Origin: JAGNKE01 sp965230245
Lineage (GTDB): Bacteria > Pseudomonadota > Alphaproteobacteria > Micavibrionales > Micavibrionaceae
Reading direction: 5' to 3'
DNA: 64,000 nucleotides
Assembly: GCA_965230245.1 (NCBI GenBank)
Contig: OZ246000.1
Span: 434,001 to 498,000 of the forward strand
This document shows positions 7,427 to 16,725 of this stretch, in pieces (the stretch's first letter is position 1; every line of letters begins with the position of its first letter). The position numbers and the translations under genes were made by a program. Below the pieces are notes generated by a model. That model did not search any database and was not told the origin of the DNA. It saw only the letters and a list, made by a program, of their open reading frames with translations.

Positions 7427-10228
7427 ATGTCAGAAGCACACGCACTTTTGGAAAACACACGGCCCGTAAACCCGCCCGACATTCCCGCCGTCTGCGTAAA
7501 CGCGAAGGAAGCCGCCATAATGACCTCCGACGGCGAGCTGAAAATCCTGCCCCATAATCAGGCAAAACTTCTGCTGCACAAGAAACCCGCTCTCGTCTGC
7601 CATGCGCCATATACACGCGCCCGCCTTGATCTTGATGAATTCTGGCCCTATGACGTGCTGGAGCTTTTCGCATTCATCCATCCTGCGCGGTTTTGCGTTC
7701 CGACCCCCGCAGGCCTGGCCAAGACGTTACACCTCTCCCCGCCGGAAAGTTTCGAAGACTATCCGATGACATTAATGGAGATCACACGCGCCCTCTTAAA
7801 AGACCTGCAAAACGACCCGTACGCCGAGAAAGCCGACCCGCTCAAAATTTCTTCCGTCATGGGCTTAAAAGGAAAAGGCTGGCCGTGGACACCGTTTATC
7901 TTTTCCGCACGCGGCGAACAATATGAACCCTCCATCGACGTCTTCGGCAAAACCGCTCTGAACGTCTGGAAACACCTGCCCGAATGGGCCGAAGAAGCAC
8001 CGCCCCCACCGCCGTCACATTACGGCGTGAGCGCAGCCGAAGCCACCGAACGCCTGCAGGAACTTCTCGGACGCGGCGACGCAAAAGTCGAAACCCGTCA
8101 GCAGCAACAGGACTACGCAACCCAAATCGCCAAAACCTTCGAACCCGCCGAAGAACTGGAAAACCCGCACATCGTTCTCGCCGAAGCCGGAACAGGTGTC
8201 GGAAAAACCCTCGGCTACCTCGCGCCCGCCAGTGTCTGGGCGGAAAAAAACGAGGGCAGCGTCTGGATCTCCACCTACACCAAAAACCTCCAGCGTCAGA
8301 TCGACAGCGAGCTTGACCGCCTCTACCCCCACCCTCAGGTCAAGGACGCCTATGTCACCGTCCGAAAAGGCCGCGAAAATTACCTCTGCTTGCTGAACCT
8401 CGAAGACGCCGCCAATGGCGCGGCTCTTGCCCGCTACCCAAATCAGGCCATCGCCGCAGGCATCATGGCGCGCTGGACGGCCGCATCCAAAGACGGTGAC
8501 CTGAGCGGCCCTGACTTCCCCGGCTGGCTAAGCGGTATTCTGGATTCAAAATTCACTTACGGACTCGCCGACCGCCGCGGAGAATGTATCTTTTCGGCCT
8601 GCGATCATTATCACCGCTGCTTTGTCGAACGCTCCATCCGTAAATCAAAACGCGCGCGCATCGTTGTGGCAAACCACGCGCTAGTGATGATCCAGTCCGC
8701 TCTCTCCACACCGGGGGAAGACATGCCCTCTCGCTATATCTTCGACGAAGGCCACCACCTCTTTGATGCCGCAGACAGCGCCTTCTCTGCACACCTCACC
8801 GCCCGCGAGATGAGCGACATGCGCCGCTGGCTGCTCGGAATGGAGGGCGGCCGCCGCAGTCGCGCACGCGGATTAAAACGCCGCGTCGAAGACTTGATCG
8901 CCGGCGATGAAAAGGCCGAAAAAGCCCTGCAGGATATCCTCCATCACGCTCACGATCTTGTCGCTTTGGGATGGGGCAAACGGTTGCAGGAAAACCGCCC
9001 CGACGGCCCCGCCGAAAAATTCCTCCTGCAAGTCTATAAACAGGTCTTCGCCCGCGCCAAGGGACGCGACGGGCCGTACTCTTTGGAAACGCAGCTCCAC
9101 CCGCTCGAGGAAGATACAAAAACCGCGGCACTTACCTTGCAAAAATCTTTGAACAAGATCAAAACCCCGATGGATGACCTCACACGCATCATCATTAAAA
9201 AACTACAGGATGACGAAGGCTTTATGGACGCCGATACACGCAAACGTCTGGACGCCCTCGCCCGCTCTCTTGAACGCCGTGCTCAACTCACCTTAAAAGG
9301 CTGGATCAACCTGCTCGAAACCATGCAGAAAGAAAAAGACGTGCCCGGGTTTGTCGACTGGCTGGAAATCGAGCGCATCGACGGACGCGCCTTCGATGTT
9401 GGCGCATACCGCCACCACGCCGACCCGATGAAACCGTTTTCCGCCAGTATGCGCCCGCATGTCCACGGCATGGCAGTGACCTCCGCAACCCTAAGAGACG
9501 GCAGCGAAGACGAAACCCAAAACTGGCTCACCGCCGAGGAACGCACCGGCGCATCCTACCTCACATCAGAATCCATGCGCGCAAACTTCAACTCTCCCTA
9601 CGATTACAAAAACCAGACACGCATTTTTATCGTCAATGATGTCCCGAAGGACAACCCCGCCCTCGTCGCCGGAGCATACCGCGCTCTATTCAAAGCCAGC
9701 GAAGGCGGAGCACTCGGCTTATTTACATCCATTCAACGCCTGCGCGCCGTCCATAACAGCATCGCCGCCGACCTCGAAGATGCGGACATCCCGCTATACG
9801 CTCAGCACGTCGATCAGATTGATACGGGAACACTCGTCGACATGTTCCGAGATGATCCCCATGCCTGCCTGCTCGGAACCGATGCGGTGCGCGACGGCGT
9901 AGATGTTCCGGGGGAATCTTTGCGCCTGATCGTATTCGACCGCGTTCCGTGGCCGCGCCCAACCATCCTTCACAAGGCAAGACGCGAGGCCTTCGGCAAA
10001 CGCCGCTATGACGAAATGATCACACGCCTGAAACTCAAACAGGCCTACGGCCGACTGATCCGAAAAGAAACTGATCGCGGCGTCTTCGTGATGATGGATT
10101 CAATGCTCCCCTCCAGATTACACGGCGCATTCCCCGAAAACGTCATTATCGAAAAAATCGGCCTGTCCGAAGTGATCGAAAAAACAGCAAAATTCCTGAA
10201 AGAAGACAGCGATAGCCTCGCTGCTTGA
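7427..10228 (+). CDS. ATP-dependent DNA helicase, DinG/XPD-like superfamily 2
   Basis: This is a DNA-unwinding ATPase of 933 residues in the DinG/YoaA group, acting in repair or at stalled forks. The Walker A motif AEAGTGVGKT lies at about 252-261 and the DEGH box at about 440-443. Four cysteines between them (in NYLCLL, GECIFSACDHYHRC) fit the XPD-type iron-sulfur cluster. Motif VI-like LKQAYGRLIR lies near the C-terminus. The first 200 residues form an extra domain with LFAFIHPARFCVPTPAGLAKTL, which I believe is usual in alphaproteobacterial members and may be a nuclease-like or DNA-binding part. The start has only a weak ribosome-binding site. A terminator follows the stop. Confidence 0.88.
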   Translation: MSEAHALLENTRPVNPPDIPAVCVNAKEAAIMTSDGELKILPHNQAKLLLHKKPALVCHAPYTRARLDLDEFWPYDVLELFAFIHPARFCVPTPAGLAKTLHLSPPESFEDYPMTLMEITRALLKDLQNDPYAEKADPLKISSVMGLKGKGWPWTPFIFSARGEQYEPSIDVFGKTALNVWKHLPEWAEEAPPPPPSHYGVSAAEATERLQELLGRGDAKVETRQQQQDYATQIAKTFEPAEELENPHIVLAEAGTGVGKTLGYLAPASVWAEKNEGSVWISTYTKNLQRQIDSELDRLYPHPQVKDAYVTVRKGRENYLCLLNLEDAANGAALARYPNQAIAAGIMARWTAASKDGDLSGPDFPGWLSGILDSKFTYGLADRRGECIFSACDHYHRCFVERSIRKSKRARIVVANHALVMIQSALSTPGEDMPSRYIFDEGHHLFDAADSAFSAHLTAREMSDMRRWLLGMEGGRRSRARGLKRRVEDLIAGDEKAEKALQDILHHAHDLVALGWGKRLQENRPDGPAEKFLLQVYKQVFARAKGRDGPYSLETQLHPLEEDTKTAALTLQKSLNKIKTPMDDLTRIIIKKLQDDEGFMDADTRKRLDALARSLERRAQLTLKGWINLLETMQKEKDVPGFVDWLEIERIDGRAFDVGAYRHHADPMKPFSASMRPHVHGMAVTSATLRDGSEDETQNWLTAEERTGASYLTSESMRANFNSPYDYKNQTRIFIVNDVPKDNPALVAGAYRALFKASEGGALGLFTSIQRLRAVHNSIAADLEDADIPLYAQHVDQIDTGTLVDMFRDDPHACLLGTDAVRDGVDVPGESLRLIVFDRVPWPRPTILHKARREAFGKRRYDEMITRLKLKQAYGRLIRKETDRGVFVMMDSMLPSRLHGAFPENVIIEKIGLSEVIEKTAKFLKEDSDSLAA

Positions 10229-10285
10229 AATATACTGAGCAAATGTGGACAAAACCCGTCACAAAGTTTGTCATTGTCAAAAAAC

Positions 10286-10317
10286 CTTACGTATAATCCG
10301 CGTAAGTTTATTTTTTT
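10286..10317 (+). terminator. Intrinsic terminator after the helicase gene
   Basis: CTTACG (10286-10291) and CGTAAG (10301-10306) form a short stem with a nine-base loop, followed by TTTATTTTTTT. The stem is weak but the T run is strong. Confidence 0.65.
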
Positions 10318-10391
10318 GCATAAACGCCGTGTTTAGCTTATAGAACAGGCGAAACCTTTAGACATAATTCATCAAGGGCACTAGTATTTGT

Positions 10392-11846
10392 ATGAAGCCA
10401 TTCGTATATGAAATTTCCGGCCTGCATCCGTTGATCGCTTTCAAAGCCATCAATCACATGCCCTACAGCCTGTTGCTGGACAGTGCAGACCGCAACCACC
10501 CCAGCAGCCGATACTCCTTCGTGATGGGCTACCCCATCGAAACCATCGAAACCAAGAACCGACAAACGACTGTCACAAACTGGGAACAGCAACTCACAAT
10601 CCCGGGCGACCCGTTTGAAATCCTGCAAGACCGCATGGACGCCTGGGTCGGCAAAACACAAACCGTTGGAAACCTTCCGCCGTTTCAGGGCGGAGCAGCC
10701 GGCCTCTTCGGGTACGACCTTGGCCGTACCATCGAGGATATACCCGAAACGGCAAAGGATAATGAAAAAATCCCCGATATGGCTGTCGGCCTTTACGATC
10801 AGGTTTACGCCTACGACCATGAACAGAATAAAGGCTGGATAATTACGCACGCCCGAAACCACAAGGAAGCGGAAACCAAAAGGAACTTCCTGCTTAAAAT
10901 CCTGACAAACGAAGAACAAATCGCTGAAGAGCCGCCGCACAACCCAAAAAACATGGAATGGACGGCAAACTTCACCACATCCGAATACGAACAAAACGTC
11001 CGGAAGGTCATTGATTACATCTACGAGGGCGATATCTTTCAGGCCAATCTTTCGCAGCGTTTTGATACGCCGAAACCTGAAGAATTCGATGCCTTCACTC
11101 ACTATGCCCGCCTGCGCGAGGTGAACCCCGCACCTTACGCAACCTTTATGAACTTGGGCGGCATTATTATCTCTTCTGCCTCTCCCGAACGCTTTCTGAG
11201 CGTCGATGAAAACGGCGAAGTCCTGACACAGCCGATCAAGGGAACACGCCCACGTGTTGAAGACCCGCAAACAGACCGCAAAAACCGAGAAGACCTGCTG
11301 AACAGCGAAAAAGACCGCGCCGAGAATATTATGATCGTAGATCTCCTGCGCAACGACCTCTCGAAAGTCTGTCAGGCCGATTCAATCTCCGCCAATAATT
11401 TGTGCGAGCTTGAAACTTTCGCTGGCGTGCATCATTTGGTCTCCACGGTGCGCGGCAAACTGAAGACCGATAAAACCCCGCTTGATTTACTCAAGGCGTG
11501 CTTCCCGGGCGGTTCAATCACAGGCGCACCGAAAATTCGCGCCATGGAAATTATCGAAGAACTCGAACCGACCAGACGCGGCCCCTATTGCGGGTCAATG
11601 GCCTATATCGGATATGACGGACAAATGGACAGCAGCATCCTCATCCGCACGATTATCTATGATGACAAGAACATCAGCATTCAGGCAGGCGGCGGAATCG
11701 TTGCGGACTCCGACCCAGCAACCGAATATCAGGAAACCCTTGATAAGGCAGCATCCATCTTCAAAAGCTTCGAAACAGAAGCCGAAGAAGCAGAAAAAAC
11801 AGCCACTGCAGCCAAAAACGACAAGGATATCGCCAAAACAGGCTAA
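10392..11846 (+). CDS. pabB: Aminodeoxychorismate synthase component I
   Basis: This subunit turns chorismate plus ammonia into 4-amino-4-deoxychorismate for p-aminobenzoate and folate synthesis. The 484-residue protein has the chorismate-binding core: FQANLSQRF, ASPERFLSV, PIKGTRPR, ENIMIVDLLRNDL and PGGSITGAPK. The Lys in PIKGT is the PabB signature; TrpE proteins have Ala there, so this is PabB and not anthranilate synthase. The amidotransferase partner follows 82 bases later. A Lys/Ala/Glu-rich tail extends past the catalytic core. The start has no strong ribosome-binding site. Confidence 0.9.
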   Translation: MKPFVYEISGLHPLIAFKAINHMPYSLLLDSADRNHPSSRYSFVMGYPIETIETKNRQTTVTNWEQQLTIPGDPFEILQDRMDAWVGKTQTVGNLPPFQGGAAGLFGYDLGRTIEDIPETAKDNEKIPDMAVGLYDQVYAYDHEQNKGWIITHARNHKEAETKRNFLLKILTNEEQIAEEPPHNPKNMEWTANFTTSEYEQNVRKVIDYIYEGDIFQANLSQRFDTPKPEEFDAFTHYARLREVNPAPYATFMNLGGIIISSASPERFLSVDENGEVLTQPIKGTRPRVEDPQTDRKNREDLLNSEKDRAENIMIVDLLRNDLSKVCQADSISANNLCELETFAGVHHLVSTVRGKLKTDKTPLDLLKACFPGGSITGAPKIRAMEIIEELEPTRRGPYCGSMAYIGYDGQMDSSILIRTIIYDDKNISIQAGGGIVADSDPATEYQETLDKAASIFKSFETEAEEAEKTATAAKNDKDIAKTG

Positions 11847-11881
11847 AAAACCATGCTATCCCCTTGAAAACGGTGGTTTTT
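11846..11881 (+). terminator. Weak terminator-like hairpin between pabB and pabA
   Basis: AAAAACCA (11846-11853) pairs with TGGTTTTT (11874-11881) around a 20-base loop, right after the pabB stop. The long loop and A/T-rich stem make it weak, so it may attenuate rather than stop transcription into pabA. Confidence 0.35.
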
Positions 11882-11928
11882 CGAAAAGAAATCTTTCTTT
11901 GCATACAATCTCGCATTAATATCCGCCC

Positions 11929-12537
11929 ATGATTTTGGTCATCGATAATTACGACTCTTTTGTTTACAACCTCGCCCGCTATATTGAGCGCCTCGGCGGG
12001 AGATACGAAGTACACCGCAATGACGCGCTGACCATTGATGACATCCGCGCCAAAAGACCTGAGGCAATCATCATTTCCCCCGGCCCCTGCACGCCAAAAG
12101 AAGCCGGCATCTCAACCGAAATCATCAAACAACTGGGAAACGAAATTCCGGTTCTTGGTGTCTGCCTCGGCCATCAGGCCATCGGCGAAGCCTACGGCGG
12201 AAAAACCACCAAAGCAAAAAAACCCGTCCACGGCAAATCAGTGATGATCGAACATGACGGAACCGCACTCTTTCAGGATGTGCCAAGCCCGCTTAAAATC
12301 GGACGCTACCATTCCCTGATTGCCGAATTACCGGAAGACACGGATCTGCTCGTCGCGGCGAGAACCGCCGAAGGTGAAATCATGGCCATGCAGCATAAAA
12401 CGCACCCCGTTTTCGGCGTACAGTTCCATCCGGAATCGGTCCTCACCCCTGCGGGCGTAGACGTGCTTTACAATTTCCTGACCATGGCGCATCACTGGAA
12501 CCTGAATAAAAACAACACCGCCGCCCAATCGGCCTGA
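11929..12537 (+). CDS. pabA: Glutamine amidotransferase component II (PabA/TrpG type)
   Basis: This is the class I glutamine amidotransferase that releases ammonia from glutamine for PabB. The 202-residue protein shows the family start MILVIDNYDSFVYNLARY, the SPGPCTP loop, the nucleophile Cys in VLGVCLGHQAIGEAYGG, and the catalytic His-Glu in VQFHPESVLT. Its position after pabB and the absence of other trp genes support pabA. In many bacteria the same protein also serves anthranilate synthase, so a dual role is possible. Confidence 0.9.
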   Translation: MILVIDNYDSFVYNLARYIERLGGRYEVHRNDALTIDDIRAKRPEAIIISPGPCTPKEAGISTEIIKQLGNEIPVLGVCLGHQAIGEAYGGKTTKAKKPVHGKSVMIEHDGTALFQDVPSPLKIGRYHSLIAELPEDTDLLVAARTAEGEIMAMQHKTHPVFGVQFHPESVLTPAGVDVLYNFLTMAHHWNLNKNNTAAQSA

Positions 12538-12556
12538 AGAATAAGCAGATAACTTT

Positions 12557-13489
12557 ATGAGCACATTCAACCGCGTTACCGTTTACCTCGGCTCTTCGGG
12601 CCGCTGTCGTCAAATCTTCAAGGATACAGCCGCAAAACTCGGCACGGTCATCGGAGAAAAAGGAAAATTACTTGTCTACGGCGGTATGGATTCCGGCTTG
12701 ATGGGTATTGTTGCGAACACTGCCCTGAGCGCTGGCGCGCACGTCACGGGAGTTATCCCGAAAAACCTGAAAGACAGCGAACGCATCCACCCGAACTTAA
12801 GCGAAACAATTCTCGTGCCCGATTTGTGGGAACGAAAGCTAAAAATGTTCAAACGCGCCGATGCGATTATTGTTTTGCCCGGCGGCTTCGGCACTCTGGA
12901 TGAGATGCTGGAGGTTTTCCACTGGGCAGAGCTGAATTTGCATCAAAAACCAACAGTCCTCGTCAATATCGAAAACTACTACAACGACTTGATCGATTAT
13001 CTTAAGACACTGCCGGACTTCATGTCCGACTATCTTATTGTGGTTAACTCTGTGGATGACGTGTTCACGGAACTGGATAACTGGTCACCGCCTGAAAATA
13101 TGCAAATAGAGAACAACCCGCTCTTTCCGCATTATGAAGACCATATCCTCTCAGGCAAACAAGACCCGATGATTTTTGAAACAGCCAATATCAAGAATTC
13201 TTACACGCTGGCAACGGCGCTCGGCTTGAAACAGCTTGATAAACACACCCGCCCTCTTGGAATTCTAAACGACAAAAACCAGTTCAATGGATTGCTAAAG
13301 TGGATTGATACTGCGGAAGATGAGCATTTCATCACCGACCGCTGCAAAATGCTGTTCTCGGTCGCATCCCGAAAGGACATCCTCGAAGAGGCTCTGTCCA
13401 AACACGAACACATCCATATCGACCTCCAGCATGAAAAATGGGGCGCGAGCGAAACCGCTACCCATATCGAAATCACCGAAAAAGAATAA
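12557..13489 (+). CDS. LOG-family Rossmann protein with duplicated C-terminal segment
   Basis: The first 175 residues match the LOG/TIGR00730 family, whose known members are phosphoribohydrolases that free bases from nucleoside 5'-monophosphates (cytokinin activation). The core shows VTVYLGSSGR, YGGMDSGLMG at 41-50, a WERK near 91-94, and the signature PGGFGTLDE at 108-116. Usual family length is about 180-200 residues; this protein has 310. Residues about 217-280 repeat the last part of the LOG fold: KHTRPLGILNDKNQFNGLLK in the tail corresponds to HQKPTVLVNIENYYNDLIDY in the core. The signature motif is not repeated, so only the first copy can be catalytic. It follows pabA by 19 bases and is probably co-transcribed. 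Confidence 0.8.
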   Translation: MSTFNRVTVYLGSSGRCRQIFKDTAAKLGTVIGEKGKLLVYGGMDSGLMGIVANTALSAGAHVTGVIPKNLKDSERIHPNLSETILVPDLWERKLKMFKRADAIIVLPGGFGTLDEMLEVFHWAELNLHQKPTVLVNIENYYNDLIDYLKTLPDFMSDYLIVVNSVDDVFTELDNWSPPENMQIENNPLFPHYEDHILSGKQDPMIFETANIKNSYTLATALGLKQLDKHTRPLGILNDKNQFNGLLKWIDTAEDEHFITDRCKMLFSVASRKDILEEALSKHEHIHIDLQHEKWGASETATHIEITEKE

Positions 13490-13513
13490 GAAAACGGATT
13501 ATAAAGACGAGAA

Positions 13514-14443
13514 TCAAATCTCTTCGAAATTGTAATTGGCCTGACCGCTGATCGGAATGCTGCGCGGGCGGTTAACAATGTTATTGCTGATATTCTCGGA
13601 CAATTTCGAAAGCACAATATTCTGGATAATATTGAACATATCACGGCGCTCCTGCATCGGCATGCTGACCTCTGATCCGAAAATCCCGATCAACTCGTTT
13701 TTAAGGGCAAGCAAAGAAAGCTCCTCATCACGCTCCTCAACCGCATTATGAATGGCGGCTGTAACCTCGCCCTCATTGTAAAACTCGTCAAAATCAGAAA
13801 CCTGAGAACGCAACTGAGCAACGAAAAAGCTGAGCATAGAGTCGGCATAATCATTGAAGTCTTCAACCTCGAACAGCGAGAGAACATCCTCACCGCGCGT
13901 TTCAACCAATCGGACATACAAATCCATAAACGCTTGTTTATCCGCTGGATTATCAGTCAGAATAATAGCCAATTCATGGATTTCCTCGTTACCAGGACGG
14001 CACTCGAACAAATCCTCATAAAACCCGAGACGCTCACGCCGGAAAACTTGAATTCTACTCTGGATTTCGGGATCTTCGGCCAATTCCTCCGCAGACTCTT
14101 CCGTAAGAGACATCGCGCCGGAAAACGTATCGCCTTTGCTCAAACGCTCGTAAATTTCTTTGGTAACCATATCATTAGGCAAGTCCTGATCACACAATCC
14201 CGCAAAGTCTGACAACTCGTCCTCCGCAAGCGCGGGAGCCTCGCCACCGGACACACCGGTCATATAGTCATTGAGAGAAACAGCCTGATCGTCAGACCGA
14301 CGAACATCCGGTGTACTTATCTCCGTCCCGTCCGCAGCAAGCCCGGCATCCGCACGATCATTATCTCCCTGATTGAGATTTGCACATCCCGCGACAAGCC
14401 AAATAATCGCCGCAGCACTAAGACCTCTCTCTAAACGCCCCAT
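13514..14443 (-). CDS. Putative lipoprotein, 309 aa
   Basis: The N-terminus has a signal peptide ending in the lipobox LVAGC at about residue 20, so the protein is probably lipid-anchored. Asn follows shortly after the Cys, and the sorting position is not the Asp-2 inner-membrane signal. The rest is acidic and helical without a recognised domain; the C-terminal part, near SENISNNIVNRPRSIPI, may be ordered. AAAGG seven bases before the ATG at 14443 supports the start. It is downstream of atpC in the same direction but separated by about 94 bases holding an inverted repeat and a TTGACA element, so it probably has its own promoter. The function is unknown. Confidence 0.65.
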   Translation of the reverse strand: MGRLERGLSAAAIIWLVAGCANLNQGDNDRADAGLAADGTEISTPDVRRSDDQAVSLNDYMTGVSGGEAPALAEDELSDFAGLCDQDLPNDMVTKEIYERLSKGDTFSGAMSLTEESAEELAEDPEIQSRIQVFRRERLGFYEDLFECRPGNEEIHELAIILTDNPADKQAFMDLYVRLVETRGEDVLSLFEVEDFNDYADSMLSFFVAQLRSQVSDFDEFYNEGEVTAAIHNAVEERDEELSLLALKNELIGIFGSEVSMPMQERRDMFNIIQNIVLSKLSENISNNIVNRPRSIPISGQANYNFEEI

Positions 14444-14496
14444 AAACTGACCTTTTTTGTGGTTAATAGCACCAATTACTCCAGCAAAGCACTGAA

Positions 14497-14515
14497 GTTA
14501 TGTCAACAACATAAC
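14497..14515. promoter_or_regulatory. Inverted repeat overlapping a TTGACA element
   Basis: GTTATGT-CAACA-ACATAAC is a perfect 7-bp inverted repeat between atpC and the lipoprotein gene. On the minus strand it includes a TTGACA (14506-14501), a consensus -35 sequence, but no clear -10 lies 16-18 bases on. It may be an operator for the lipoprotein gene. It is not followed by T residues, so it is a poor terminator. Confidence 0.35.
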
Positions 14516-14537
14516 ATATTCGGAATAAAAAAAGTAT

Positions 14538-14954
14538 TTAAGCAGCGACCTGCAAAGCAGACAGCTTCGCCTTCACAATAACGATATGCTTCTTGATACG
14601 CTCAAGATCAATCTCGTCTTCCGTCAGCGTCAAATCTTCGTTCAGATCCTTGAGCTTCTGCTCCAACTCGGCCTTATCCAGTTCCAGAACAGGAATAGCT
14701 TCCTCCGCCAGAACACAACATTTCTCGGCCGTAACATCCGCAAAACCGCCGGCGATAAAAATATGCTGGGGCGCTTCTTTTTCAGACTCTTTGTAAAGTT
14801 TCAAAACACCGTTATCGAGAGACGCCAGCAAAGAGCAATGACCGCCCATCACACCGAACGCGCCCTCATCCCCCGGAATAACCGCCATACGGATATCCTG
14901 TGACACAAGTTTCTTCTCCGGTGAAATCAATTCGAAATGAATTTTTCTGCTCAT
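14538..14954 (-). CDS. atpC: ATP synthase F1 epsilon subunit
   Basis: The epsilon subunit belongs to the central stalk and can inhibit ATP hydrolysis. The 138-residue protein starts MSRKIHFELISPEKKLVSQD and has the typical IPGDEGAFGVMGGHCSLLASL segment of the N-terminal beta sandwich, followed by helical residues. The start is placed at 14954, not 14969, because its ATG overlaps the stop of the amphi-Trp gene as ATGA, implying translational coupling. It is the last gene of the F1 operon. Confidence 0.93.
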   Translation of the reverse strand: MSRKIHFELISPEKKLVSQDIRMAVIPGDEGAFGVMGGHCSLLASLDNGVLKLYKESEKEAPQHIFIAGGFADVTAEKCCVLAEEAIPVLELDKAELEQKLKDLNEDLTLTEDEIDLERIKKHIVIVKAKLSALQVAA

Positions 14955-15172
14955 GCTTGTACTTTCCACTTAATCTGAAATTCCAGTTCCTCAACATACT
15001 CATCGCGCTCATGCTCGATATTAAAAATCGCACGGTCAGGAACATAAATACGCTCACCCGCAACCTGAATTTCAAAGTTCTCGCCACTCTCGATACAGTC
15101 AGCCAAACGACGCAGCTTCTGGACAAACTGCGCGTTTGTATATGCCTTCTCGATATCGCGGTTCTCTTTCAT
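14951..15172 (-). CDS. Amphi-Trp domain protein inside the atp operon
   Basis: The 73-residue protein looks like a complete amphi-Trp domain (TIGR04354-like): a helical start with VQKLRRLADCIESG, a strand GERIYVPDRA, then the characteristic end YVEELEFQIKWKVQA. Its function in any organism is not clearly known. It lies between atpD and atpC and its stop overlaps the atpC ATG, so it must be translated from the atp transcript. An alternative reading as random frame is unlikely given the domain match and the coupling. Confidence 0.8.
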   Translation of the reverse strand: MKENRDIEKAYTNAQFVQKLRRLADCIESGENFEIQVAGERIYVPDRAIFNIEHERDEYVEELEFQIKWKVQA

Positions 15173-15218
15173 ATCAGATCACATGCTTAACAATAGCCAT
15201 CAAGAAACAGCCTTTGAA

Positions 15219-16664
15219 TTAAGCCGCTTCCTGTGCCATTTTCGTTGCTTTCTCAACAACCTGTTCGATCGTACCGGTCATGTAGAACGCACTCTCAGGC
15301 AGGTGATCATAATCACCGTCAACAATCGCCTTAAAGCCTTTAATTGTATCTTCCAGTTCAACAAAAACACCGGGTGTTCCTGTAAAGACTTCCGCAACAT
15401 GGAACGGCTGAGACAGGAAGCGTTGGATTTTACGGGCACGTGCCACAACCAGCTTGTCCTCTTCCGACAATTCATCCATACCCAAAATGGCGATAATGTC
15501 CTGCAGGTTCTTATACTGCTGCAATGTCTGCTGAACACGGTTGGCAACATCATAGTGCTCTTGCCCGATAACACGCGCATCAAGAATACGGGATGTAGAG
15601 TCCAGCGGGTCAACAGCAGGATAAATCCCCTGCTCCGCGATTTGACGGGAAAGAACCGTTGTCGCATCCAAGTGGGAGAACGTCGTTGCCGGTGCAGGGT
15701 CGGTCAAGTCGTCAGCCGGAACGTAAACCGCCTGAACCGATGTAATCGATCCCTTATTCGTTGATGTAATGCGCTCCTGCATCGCGCCCATCTCTGTTGA
15801 CAGCGTCGGCTGATAACCCACGGCAGAAGGAATACGCCCCAGAAGCGCGGACACCTCGGAACCGGCCTGTGTAAATCGGAAAATATTATCCAGGAAGAAC
15901 AAAACATCCTGACCTTCTTCATCACGGAAATATTCCGCCATTGTCAGAGCGGACAACGCAACACGGGCACGCGCACCCGGAGGCTCGTTCATCTGACCGT
16001 AAACCAGCGCAACCTTGGAATCTTTCCAGCTGCCTTGTTTGATAACGCCGGATTCGATCATCTCGTGGTAAAGGTCGTTCCCCTCACGTGTACGCTCACC
16101 AACACCACCGAAAACGGATACACCGCCGTGACCCTTTGCAATGTTGTTGATCAACTCCTGAATGGTAACCGTTTTACCAACACCGGCACCACCGAACAGA
16201 CCAATCTTACCGCCCTTCGCGTAAGGACACAGAAGGTCAACAACTTTAATCCCTGTAACAAGCTGCTCGGCTTCTGTGGCCTGCTCTTTGAATTCAGGTG
16301 CATCACGGTGGATCGGCCAACTGGCCTTGGTTGTGACATCACCACCCTCATCAATCGGATCACCGATAACATCAAAAATACGTCCCAATGTTTCCGGCCC
16401 GACAGGAACGGCAATCGGCGCACCTGTATCAACAACGTCAGATCCACGAACAAGACCGTCTGTCATATCCATCGCAATCGCGCGCACCGTATTTTCACCA
16501 AGGTGCTGCGCAACCTCCAGAACAAGGTTCTGACCGTTATTATCTGTGTGAAGAGCGTTCAGGATCGGCGGAACTTCACCCTCTTCAAACTGAACGTCAA
16601 CAACCGCACCCAAGACCTGCAAAATCTTGCCCGATGCCTGTCCTGATGTTTTTGCTTTTGCCAT
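15219..16664 (-). CDS. atpD: ATP synthase F1 beta subunit
   Basis: The beta subunit carries the catalytic nucleotide sites of F1. The 481-residue protein has the Walker A motif GGAGVGKT at 158-165, GERTREGNDLYHEM, the Walker B region ALTMAEYFRDEEGQDVLFFLDN and the SALLGRIPSAVGYQPTL segment. The N-terminal extension MAKAKTSGQAS is short and Lys/Ala-rich. It is separated from atpG by the acid phosphatase gene, an unusual arrangement, and followed by the amphi-Trp gene. Confidence 0.98.
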   Translation of the reverse strand: MAKAKTSGQASGKILQVLGAVVDVQFEEGEVPPILNALHTDNNGQNLVLEVAQHLGENTVRAIAMDMTDGLVRGSDVVDTGAPIAVPVGPETLGRIFDVIGDPIDEGGDVTTKASWPIHRDAPEFKEQATEAEQLVTGIKVVDLLCPYAKGGKIGLFGGAGVGKTVTIQELINNIAKGHGGVSVFGGVGERTREGNDLYHEMIESGVIKQGSWKDSKVALVYGQMNEPPGARARVALSALTMAEYFRDEEGQDVLFFLDNIFRFTQAGSEVSALLGRIPSAVGYQPTLSTEMGAMQERITSTNKGSITSVQAVYVPADDLTDPAPATTFSHLDATTVLSRQIAEQGIYPAVDPLDSTSRILDARVIGQEHYDVANRVQQTLQQYKNLQDIIAILGMDELSEEDKLVVARARKIQRFLSQPFHVAEVFTGTPGVFVELEDTIKGFKAIVDGDYDHLPESAFYMTGTIEQVVEKATKMAQEAA

Positions 16665-16725
16665 ATCTTACTTCTCCATACGTTTGGTAACTGTTTATAT
16701 TTTTAAATCTCAAATCGCCTGCCGA

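Noticed and set aside
15183..15764. Long plus-strand frames opposite atpD and atpA
   Set aside because: They are shadows of strongly conserved ATP synthase genes with Asn/Ile/Arg-rich nonsense composition.
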